21,772 bases of DNA, taken from positions 1 through 21,772 of the forward strand of contig JAEZAL010000041.1 in the NCBI GenBank assembly GCA_023427705.1, read 5' to 3'. Shown here one piece after another: positions 1 through 7,055 of the stretch. The translations under genes were made by a program, and so were the position numbers. A model generated the notes under the pieces. That model searched no databases. It was not told the origin of the DNA and saw only the letters and a program-made list of their open reading frames with translations. This stretch comes from Bacillota bacterium (lineage in GTDB: Bacteria > Bacillota > Clostridia > Clostridiales > Clostridiaceae). The first letter of the stretch is position 1; the number at the start of each line of letters is the position of its first letter.

Positions 1-1
1 A

Positions 2-3000
2 GCTGTAACTATAAGACTTTATAAAAATGATGTTGAAACTGATAAGTCATTAGTTTTAAATAAATCCAATAATTGGAAAGGTGCCTTTACTAATCTTCCT
101 TATATTGACGAAAATGGAGTAATAAAGTATTCAGTAAAAGAAGATAAAATAGCTGGATATCAAGCAGCTATTTTAAGTAATGAAGATGGTAGTAAATTTA
201 CAATTAATAATTCATATAATCCAGAATTAATAAAAATTAGTGGTATTAAAACTTGGGTTGATGAATCAGGAAATGGTATTGAAGGAGAAGTTCCAGATAT
301 ATTAATTACATTACAAAGAACTACAGCAGATAACTGGGATGATGCAAGTAAAATAGAAGATGTTCAAAGCATTACTTTAAAAAGTGGTGAAACTGAATAT
401 ACCTTTGACAATCTTCCAAAGACAGCTACTAATTCTAAGGAATATAAGTATCGTGTAAGAGAGTCAAAAGTAGATGGATATGAACCAAAATATAACGAAT
501 ATTTTGATATAATTAACATTTATACTCCAGGAGAAACTTCACTAACTGTAAATAAGTTATGGAATAACGTAAATATAGAAAATGACGTATTACCAGAAGT
601 TACAGCAGTATTATATCAAGGTGATAAAGTATTTAGAACTGAAGTTTTAAACAAAGCAAATGGATATAGCTATACTTTTACTAACTTGCCTAAGTATGCA
701 AAAACAGGTGCTGAATATAAATATACTGTTAAAGAGAATATGAAAGAAGGAACCGTTGGTTATGCTATTGAAGAAAAAGTTAATGAAGATGGTAGCGTAA
801 CTATAACTAATACTTTTAATAATGAGAAAATTAGTATTACAGGAAGTAAAGTATGGAAAGGTATTCCGAAGGATTCAGTAGTACCAGCAGTTACACTACG
901 TCTTTACCAAAATGGAGTAGAACTTACAGAGAAAGCTATTACATTAAATAGTGGAGTAAAGGAAAGTGAAGTGTATTCATTTGATAATCTTCCTAAATAT
1001 TCTACTGATGGTAAGGAGTATGTATATACAGTAAAAGAAGACACTGTAAATGGATATACATCTAGTGGTAAAGGTAATAAGGAAAATGGTTATATAATCA
1101 CAAATACATTTATTCCTGAAACTACAACTGTTATGGGTCAAAAAACTTGGAGTGGAGTAGAAGATTTAAGTATTGTACCTACAATTACAATTAAATTACA
1201 AAGCTCACTTGATAATGGAGAAACTTGGACAGATGTGACAGATAAGGTAGTAGAATTAAAAGCTGGTAGTACTAAATATCAGTTTGATAATTTACCAAAG
1301 TATTCTTCAGATAGTAGGGAATATAAATATAAGGTAGTTGAAACTCCTATAGTTGGATATACTCCTTCAAATAATGGAAGCTACAATATTTTAAACACCT
1401 ATGAACCAGAAGAAACTTTAATTAGGGTTACTAAGAAGTGGAGCAATGTAGATCCTAATACAAATACTGTTCCAGAAGTTAATATTATATTAAAACAAGA
1501 TGGAAGAGATATTAGTAGTATAGTTTTAGATAAGGGAAATGGATATACTCATATTTTTGATAAGTTAGCTAAGTATGCTCCAACTGGAAAAGAATATGTA
1601 TATACTGTTGATGAAGTTTTATCAGATGATGCTATAGGATATACAAAGAAAATTACATCAGGAAATGATGGATATATAGTTGAAAATATTTTTGATAATA
1701 CAACTATAGATATAAACTTTACTAAGATATGGGAAGGCATTAATAAGGATTCAGAAGTGCCAGAAATTAAAGTATATTTATATCAAGATGGTAAGGAATA
1801 TAGAACAGCAACATTAAGTGCTGGAGTAAAGATTGATGGCAAAGAAGCTTATGTATTTGAAGATCTTCCTAAGTACTCAACAACTGGCGAAGAATATACT
1901 TATAAAGTTGTTGAAGAAGTTCCAAGTGGATATATTTCAACTGGTAATTCAGATGTAGATGATACTAATAATGCAAGTATTACTAATACATTTGATAAAG
2001 GAAGCATCAACGTTCCTTTAGAGAAAAAATGGGTAGGTGTACCTAATGAGAATATAGTACCAACTATTACTCTTACATTAGAATCTTTATTAGAGGGAGA
2101 ATCTTGGACACCAGTTCCAGAAAGAACAATAGAATTAGTAGCAGGAACTACATCATATGAGTTTAAAGATTTACCAAAATACTCTCAAGATAGTAGAGAA
2201 TATAAGTATCGTGTAGTTGAAAAAGCTGTTAATGGTTATGAACCATCCTACGGTGACAATAATGTTATAACTAACACATATACACCAGGAAAAAAATCCA
2301 TTAAGGTTACTAAGAGCTGGATAAATGTAAATCCAGAAAGAGATACTGTTCCAGAAGTTACAGTCATACTAAAACAAAATGGAGTAGAGGTTGGAAGTGT
2401 AAGCTTAGATAATTCAAATGGATATACGCATACATTTAAAGATTTAGCTAAGTATGCACCAACTGGAGAAGAATATGTTTATACAGTTGAAGAAGTTTTA
2501 CCAAATGGAACTGTAGGTTATAGTAAAGAAATAAAACCTGAAGAAGATGGATATTTAATTGAAAATATATTTGATAATACAAGTATTAATATAACATTTA
2601 CTAAAGTTTGGGAAAATGTTACTGATACTTCATTAGTACCAAATATATATATAGACCTTTATCAAAATGGTAATAAGTATACAGATGAGTCTATAATGTT
2701 AAAGGGTGGAAATAAAGATAATAGAGAATTAACTCATATATTTAAAGATTTGCCTAAGTATTCCACTGAATGTAAAGAATATGTTTATACAATTAAAGAA
2801 AAGACTATAATGGGTTATGAACAAACTGGTGAAGCAACTGTAGATGATAATAATAATGCAACAATAACTAACAAATTTACTCCAGGTAATATGAATATTT
2901 CAGGAACAAAGACTTGGAATAAGGTAGATGAATCAGATTTAAATTCAGTACCAACTATTACAGTAAGACTTCAAAGTTCTACAGATGGAATTCTTTGGAC

Positions 3001-5068
3001 AAATGTTGAAGGTAAAGTAATAGAGCTAAAACCAGGAGAATTAGATTTTGAATTTACTAATATACCAGAGTATTCAGTAGAAGGTTATAAATATAAATAT
3101 CGTGTAGTTGAAGACGCTGTTAATGGATATAAGACTTTAGTGGATTTAAATAATAATATCACTAACACTTATACTCCTGGATCAACTGATATTAAGGTTA
3201 CTAAGAAGTGGAGAAATGTAAATCCATATACAGAGGAAGTTCCAGTAGTTACTATTAACTTAATGAGAGATGGAGATAAAATTGACAGTATAATTCTAGG
3301 CAAAGACAATAATTATACTCATATTTTCACAAACTTAGATAAGTATGCACCAACTGGAAAAGAGTACGTATATACAGTTGAAGAAGTTATGTCAGAAGAA
3401 TGGCTAGGTTATACAAAGGAAATAATAACAGGAGAAAATGAATTTGTAGTTGAAAATATTTTTGATAAAGAGGCTGCAATTGATATACAATTCAATAAGT
3501 TGTGGGAAAATATACCTGAAGGTTCAGAAGTACCATCAATTACATTACATCTTTATCAAAATGGAGTAGAGCTTACTGATAAAGTTGTTACACTTATTGG
3601 TGGAATAAAAGAAGGTGGCCAAGAGTCATATATATTCAAGAACTTACCTAAATATTCTACTAATGGTAAGGAATATGTATATACAATACAAGAAGATGCT
3701 GTAGCAGGATATGAAACAACTTTTGAAGCTAATAAATCCAATGAATATACAATTATAAATAAATTTGCACCTGGAAATATTGTAGTTAAAGGAGAAAAGA
3801 CTTGGGCTGAAGTTAAGGATTTAAGTATTGTACCAACAATAAAAATTAAATTAGAATCTTCATTAGACCAAGAAGTTTGGAATGTAGTAGAAGGAAGGAT
3901 AGTAGAATTAGCAGCTGGTGAAACTAAGTATGAATTTAATAATTTACCTAAATATTCTACTGATGGTAGGGAGTTTAAATATCGTGTAATTGAAGAAGAG
4001 ATTAATGGGTATATTGTTTCTTATAATAAAGAGTATAATATTACAAATACCTATGCACCAGGTGAAACTTCAATTAAGGTTACAAAGAAATGGACAAATG
4101 TAAATCCTAGTACAGATACTGTTCCAGAAGTTAAGATTATATTGAAGCAAGATGGAATAGAAGTCGACAGTATAGTTTTAGGCATAGATAATAACTACAC
4201 TTATGTGTTTAAGGAGTTATCTAAATATTCCCCAACTGGAAAAGAGTATGTTTATACTATTGAAGAGGTTATTTCAGGGGAAGGTCTAGGATATACAAAG
4301 GAAATAATATCAGGAGAAGATGGATTTGTAATTGAAAATATTTTTGATAAAGATGCTGTTATTGATATACAATTCAATAAGCTGTGGGAAAATATACCTG
4401 AAGATTCAGAAGTACCATCAATTACATTACACCTTTATCAAAATGGAGTAGAGCTTACTGATAAAGTTGTTACACTAGAGGGTGGAATAAAAGAAAATGG
4501 AAGAGAAAATTATGTGTTTAAAAATCTTCCTAAATACTCTACTGATGGAAAAGAATATGTATATACTATAAAAGAAGATAGTATTAATGGATATACATCT
4601 AGTGGAGAAGCTAATATATCTAATGAATATACAATTACAAATACTTACGATGGAGGAGAAAAAGTTGTTATAATTGGCAAAAAAACTTGGGTTAATGTAA
4701 AAGATCCTAATAAGGTGCCTAACATTACTATAAGAGTACTTAGAGATGGTAAGGAAATTCATAGTATTGTTGTTCCAAGTGGAACTACAACTTATAAGAT
4801 AGCTTTAGATTCTATGTTAAAATATGCTCCAGATGGGCATGAATATGTATATTCATTAACAGAAGATAAGCTTGAAGGATTTAAGTCTGAAAGAGATGGA
4901 TATAACTTTACAAATACTAACATCGTTAAAGAAGTTGTTTCTGGTACAGGTGATGTTAAAACTGGAGATAATAGTATGATGATACTATATGCTAGTTTAG
5001 CTGTAATTTCTCTTTCATTAATTTCTATAATTGCTTTAAGAAAAAGAAGAAAAACTATAGAAAAGTAA
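2..5068 (+). CDS. Giant Cna-B repeat surface adhesin, 5' end outside the window
   Basis: The frame is open from base 2 to the TAA at 5066-5068, giving at least 1688 residues. The true start lies upstream; the first in-frame ATG (686) sits inside a domain and is not a start. The protein is a tail of one partial and 16 complete Cna-B domains of about 95-103 residues. Each complete domain has a Lys two residues before Trp in strand A (KTW, KKW, KLW), a Glu ending a YxYxVxE motif, and an Asn in ITNTF or ENIF. In known Cna-B folds these form the Lys-Asn isopeptide bond and its catalytic Glu. The C-terminus has DVKTG, about 20 hydrophobic residues, then RKRRK, which is a cell-wall sorting signal without LPXTG. 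A class B sortase follows 258 bp downstream. Likely role: rigid stalk of a wall-anchored adhesin; the ligand-binding head would be upstream and is not seen. Only one Cys (codon 2771-2773) is present. Confidence 0.93.
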   Translation, partial: AVTIRLYKNDVETDKSLVLNKSNNWKGAFTNLPYIDENGVIKYSVKEDKIAGYQAAILSNEDGSKFTINNSYNPELIKISGIKTWVDESGNGIEGEVPDILITLQRTTADNWDDASKIEDVQSITLKSGETEYTFDNLPKTATNSKEYKYRVRESKVDGYEPKYNEYFDIINIYTPGETSLTVNKLWNNVNIENDVLPEVTAVLYQGDKVFRTEVLNKANGYSYTFTNLPKYAKTGAEYKYTVKENMKEGTVGYAIEEKVNEDGSVTITNTFNNEKISITGSKVWKGIPKDSVVPAVTLRLYQNGVELTEKAITLNSGVKESEVYSFDNLPKYSTDGKEYVYTVKEDTVNGYTSSGKGNKENGYIITNTFIPETTTVMGQKTWSGVEDLSIVPTITIKLQSSLDNGETWTDVTDKVVELKAGSTKYQFDNLPKYSSDSREYKYKVVETPIVGYTPSNNGSYNILNTYEPEETLIRVTKKWSNVDPNTNTVPEVNIILKQDGRDISSIVLDKGNGYTHIFDKLAKYAPTGKEYVYTVDEVLSDDAIGYTKKITSGNDGYIVENIFDNTTIDINFTKIWEGINKDSEVPEIKVYLYQDGKEYRTATLSAGVKIDGKEAYVFEDLPKYSTTGEEYTYKVVEEVPSGYISTGNSDVDDTNNASITNTFDKGSINVPLEKKWVGVPNENIVPTITLTLESLLEGESWTPVPERTIELVAGTTSYEFKDLPKYSQDSREYKYRVVEKAVNGYEPSYGDNNVITNTYTPGKKSIKVTKSWINVNPERDTVPEVTVILKQNGVEVGSVSLDNSNGYTHTFKDLAKYAPTGEEYVYTVEEVLPNGTVGYSKEIKPEEDGYLIENIFDNTSINITFTKVWENVTDTSLVPNIYIDLYQNGNKYTDESIMLKGGNKDNRELTHIFKDLPKYSTECKEYVYTIKEKTIMGYEQTGEATVDDNNNATITNKFTPGNMNISGTKTWNKVDESDLNSVPTITVRLQSSTDGILWTNVEGKVIELKPGELDFEFTNIPEYSVEGYKYKYRVVEDAVNGYKTLVDLNNNITNTYTPGSTDIKVTKKWRNVNPYTEEVPVVTINLMRDGDKIDSIILGKDNNYTHIFTNLDKYAPTGKEYVYTVEEVMSEEWLGYTKEIITGENEFVVENIFDKEAAIDIQFNKLWENIPEGSEVPSITLHLYQNGVELTDKVVTLIGGIKEGGQESYIFKNLPKYSTNGKEYVYTIQEDAVAGYETTFEANKSNEYTIINKFAPGNIVVKGEKTWAEVKDLSIVPTIKIKLESSLDQEVWNVVEGRIVELAAGETKYEFNNLPKYSTDGREFKYRVIEEEINGYIVSYNKEYNITNTYAPGETSIKVTKKWTNVNPSTDTVPEVKIILKQDGIEVDSIVLGIDNNYTYVFKELSKYSPTGKEYVYTIEEVISGEGLGYTKEIISGEDGFVIENIFDKDAVIDIQFNKLWENIPEDSEVPSITLHLYQNGVELTDKVVTLEGGIKENGRENYVFKNLPKYSTDGKEYVYTIKEDSINGYTSSGEANISNEYTITNTYDGGEKVVIIGKKTWVNVKDPNKVPNITIRVLRDGKEIHSIVVPSGTTTYKIALDSMLKYAPDGHEYVYSLTEDKLEGFKSERDGYNFTNTNIVKEVVSGTGDVKTGDNSMMILYASLAVISLSLISIIALRKRRKTIEK
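227..1120 (+). repeat. Cna-B super-repeat copy 1 (A-B-C triad)
   Basis: Three Cna-B domains start at 227 (type A), 536 (type B) and 827 (type C). Type A has a longer xDxxxW insertion and a YRV(V/R)E motif. Type B ends in ENIF or NTF and usually has NVNP near its start. Type C has LYQNGVEL. The order recurs every 882-894 bp down the gene. This copy is the most diverged from the others. Confidence 0.75.
1121..2002 (+). repeat. Cna-B super-repeat copy 2 (A-B-C triad)
   Basis: Domains start at 1121 (A), 1415 (B) and 1700 (C). The type B domain carries KYAPTGKEYVYTV and ENIF, both shared with the B domains of copies 3-5 and not with its A or C neighbours. That shows the triad, not the single domain, is the repeated unit. 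Confidence 0.85.
2003..2887 (+). repeat. Cna-B super-repeat copy 3 (A-B-C triad)
   Basis: Domains start at 2003 (A), 2291 (B) and 2579 (C). The C domain holds the only cysteine seen in the whole protein (codon 2771-2773), in STECKEY where the other copies have STDGKEY or similar. Confidence 0.85.
2888..3775 (+). repeat. Cna-B super-repeat copy 4 (A-B-C triad)
   Basis: Domains start at 2888 (A), 3182 (B) and 3476 (C). The start of its C domain (3482-3594) is almost identical at DNA level to the same place in copy 5 (4364-4476): 3 differences in 113 bases by direct comparison. Confidence 0.87.
3776..4660 (+). repeat. Cna-B super-repeat copy 5 (A-B-C triad)
   Basis: Domains start at 3776 (A), 4067 (B) and 4358 (C). 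It is followed by a single capping Cna-B domain (4661 to about 4935) that belongs to none of the three types, and then by the sorting signal. The C domain shares a 113-bp near-identical block with copy 4. Confidence 0.87.
4936..5065 (+). other. C-terminal wall-sorting signal with DVKTG instead of LPXTG
   Basis: After the last Cna-B domain the protein reads VSGTGDVKTGDNS, then a hydrophobic stretch (MMILYASLAVISL and on), then ALRKRRKTIEK. Motif, membrane segment and positive tail is the usual layout of a sortase substrate. The missing LP and the presence of VxTG resemble the (S/P/N)(P/V)xTG-type motifs described for class B sortase of Clostridioides difficile. Assignment to the neighbouring sortase is inference. 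Confidence 0.75.
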
Positions 5069-5106
5069 TAAATATAGTTTTCTATAGTAGATAAATGGAG
5101 ATGATG

Positions 5107-5140
5107 GACACACTGTTTATAAACTTATATCAGTGTGTCT
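5107..5140 (+). terminator. Hairpin after the Cna-B gene, weak terminator
   Basis: Perfect 9-bp inverted repeat GACACACTG / CAGTGTGTC with a 15-nt AT-rich loop. It is followed by TATTTATATATT, not a clean T run, so termination may be partial and allow some read-through into the sortase gene. Confidence 0.6.
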
Positions 5141-5326
5141 ATTTATATATTAATTCATATAATTTAATACAATAACATTTGATAAAAAAATATGGTAAAA
5201 TGGTGTATATAACGTTAAAATTATGTGAAGGATTAAAATATGAATATAAAGATAATAAGAGTATTAAAATCTTACTATCTATAAAATAAAAGTATTACAT
5301 TAATAAAATTTACTGGAGGGCTGCCA

Positions 5327-6052
5327 ATGAGAGAACTTTTAAGAAAGACACTTATGTTAATTTTTTTAGGTATTTTTATTTTTTCAAGCTATAATCTGTA
5401 TAAAATATTTAGTGAATATAAGGGAAATAAAGATGTATATAATGATATAAGTGAGATAGTTGTAAAGGAAGATAAAGAAGTTAAAATAAAAAATGAAGAA
5501 TATGCAGAATTGAAAGCATTGAATGAGGATTATTTATTTTGGATAAGAGTTCCTGAAACTAACATAAACTATCCTGTAGTTAGGTCTGAGAATAATGAAG
5601 AATATTTATATAAGAATTTTAAAGGTGAAGAAAATAGTGGAGGAAGTATATTTCTAGATTCCAGAAATGAGTCCTTAGAGGATGACAATCTAATAGTACA
5701 TGGACATAATATGAAAGATAAAAGTATGTTTGGTACTTTGCCAAAATTATTAAGTTCTGATTATTTAAGTAATAATAAAATAATATATATTCACTTAGAA
5801 AATAAAATATTAGAATATGAAGTATTTTCAGTTTATGTAAATAATGCTGACTTCAATCCGTACAAAACTAATTTTAATAATGATGAAGAATTTAATGAAT
5901 ATATAAATAGTGTTAGAAAAAAATCTTATCATACTTTAGATTATGTTGAAGATGGAAAGAAAAATATATTAACACTATCTACATGTACAAATGCTACAGG
6001 GGATGAAAGAACAATAGTACATGCTAAGCTAATATCAGAAAAAGATATATAA
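5327..6052 (+). CDS. srtB: Class B sortase
   Basis: Transpeptidase of 241 residues that cleaves a sorting motif and attaches the protein to peptidoglycan on the outer face of the membrane. Residues 8-26 form an N-terminal membrane anchor (type II orientation). The sortase fold follows. The catalytic His is in VHGHNM (H127), the catalytic Cys ends TLSTC (C220), and the Arg is in DERTIVHAKL (R228). The WIRVPETNINYPVV block and the length of about 240 residues are typical of class B enzymes, as opposed to class A (TLXTC with an LPXTG substrate) or the longer class C pilin sortases. The start is supported by GGAGGG at 5315-5320. It lies directly downstream of the Cna-B protein that has a non-LPXTG signal, so that protein is the obvious substrate. 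A terminator follows at 6076. Confidence 0.93.
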   Translation: MRELLRKTLMLIFLGIFIFSSYNLYKIFSEYKGNKDVYNDISEIVVKEDKEVKIKNEEYAELKALNEDYLFWIRVPETNINYPVVRSENNEEYLYKNFKGEENSGGSIFLDSRNESLEDDNLIVHGHNMKDKSMFGTLPKLLSSDYLSNNKIIYIHLENKILEYEVFSVYVNNADFNPYKTNFNNDEEFNEYINSVRKKSYHTLDYVEDGKKNILTLSTCTNATGDERTIVHAKLISEKDI

Positions 6053-6075
6053 CTAAAAAATAATATATAGAATAT

Positions 6076-6112
6076 GAGGATGTATACAAGTATTTTGTTA
6101 CATCCTCTTTTT
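6076..6112 (+). terminator. Terminator after the sortase gene
   Basis: Perfect 9-bp stem GAGGATGTA / TACATCCTC. A second inner stem ACAA / TTGT is separated by one bulged T. A T5 run follows immediately. Confidence 0.9.
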
Positions 6113-6205
6113 GTATTAAAAACATATATAAATTAAATCAGTTTATCATTTTTATTAAAGTTACTTTATAAAATATAAGTAGATAACTAAGTAAGGAGTA
6201 TTTAT

Positions 6206-6991
6206 ATGAGAAATAAAACTCTATATGAATTATTTATTGGATTACTGTCATTAATGGCAATAATTATGATAATTCTAGATTTAATGTATAGTCTGCCTAC
6301 TATTGTAGTAGAAAGTTTTTATTATATTAATTTGATTATTACTATGATTTTTTCTATAGATTATTTAATAAGATTTTTTCTTTCAAAAAATAAATTTAGA
6401 TTTATGTTAAGTAACATTATAGATTGTTTATCTATTTTATCTATTCTATTATTTAGAGAAACTATTTTTAAATTACATTTAAGAAAACTAGTAAATATAA
6501 ATATTGAATTTATAATAATAGAATTATTAATTTTATTTATTTTAGTTATAAAATTTAAGAATAAAATTAGAGACGCTATAAAGATAAATAAGTTTAATTA
6601 TTTACTAATTATAACAACAATAATAATAGTGTTAGGAGCAGTAGTAATATCTTTATTAGAAGAAATGTCTTTTGGAGATGCAATATGGTGGAGTTTCGTA
6701 ACCTTTACTACTGTAGGGTATGGGGATATATTATTAACTACTAAGGTAGGAAGGCTAGTTGCAATAATTTTAATGATTTTTGGAATAGGTTTTATAGGGA
6801 TAACAACAAGCACTATTGCTGCTTATACAGTTAATAAAGATATAAGGAAAGGAGTTAAAAGAAATTTTAAAGATGAGACTATTGAATTTATTAAGATGAA
6901 AATAGATGATTTAGATAATATCTCTGATGAAGAACTTGATAATATATATAGAACATTACGGGTTTTAAAGAATAAGAATAAAGATTTATAA
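6206..6991 (+). CDS. Potassium channel, six-TM-like, TVGYGD filter
   Basis: 261-residue membrane protein. The signature is the selectivity filter TVGYGD (169-174) in the pore loop WWSFVTFTTVGYGD, between an outer helix (about 131-152) and an inner helix (about 182-207). Upstream lie three or four more hydrophobic segments (about 7-30, 36-60, 66-84, 98-118), so the layout resembles a voltage-gated six-helix channel. The fourth segment lacks the regular Arg every third residue; the few charges are R84, K89, R93 and K94. True voltage gating is therefore doubtful. The C-terminal tail of about 50 residues is charged and probably helical; no RCK/TrkA-N domain is attached. RBS AAGGAGT precedes the ATG. 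It lies 64 bp upstream of the YhgE/Pip gene in the same orientation, with no terminator seen between them. Confidence 0.88.
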   Translation: MRNKTLYELFIGLLSLMAIIMIILDLMYSLPTIVVESFYYINLIITMIFSIDYLIRFFLSKNKFRFMLSNIIDCLSILSILLFRETIFKLHLRKLVNINIEFIIIELLILFILVIKFKNKIRDAIKINKFNYLLIITTIIIVLGAVVISLLEEMSFGDAIWWSFVTFTTVGYGDILLTTKVGRLVAIILMIFGIGFIGITTSTIAAYTVNKDIRKGVKRNFKDETIEFIKMKIDDLDNISDEELDNIYRTLRVLKNKNKDL

Positions 6992-7055
6992 TATTTTTAC
7001 TATTTTAGTGAAAAATATAATTATTACTTAAGAGAAACCTTATATGGAGGATAAT

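Noticed and set aside
686..700. ATG at 686 as start of the Cna-B gene
   Set aside because: The same frame is open to base 2 and encodes nearly two more Cna-B domains; 686 falls within a LPKYxxTG motif of a domain.
227..4660. Regular long repeats as a possible CRISPR or satellite array
   Set aside because: Period of about 885 bp, an uninterrupted coding frame and protein-level conservation show a domain array, not spacers.
5179..5213. TTGATA plus TATATA-like boxes as a sortase promoter
   Set aside because: Spacing is about 21 bp or 11 bp depending on the -10 chosen; not convincing.
5240..5281. 13-codon ATG frame between the Cna-B gene and sortase gene
   Set aside because: Very short, composed of AT-rich codons, and without a well-spaced ribosome site; chance in this composition.
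7044..7055. ATG at 7044 as start of the YhgE gene
   Set aside because: The GGAGG ribosome site lies inside these codons and is spaced for the ATG at 7056.
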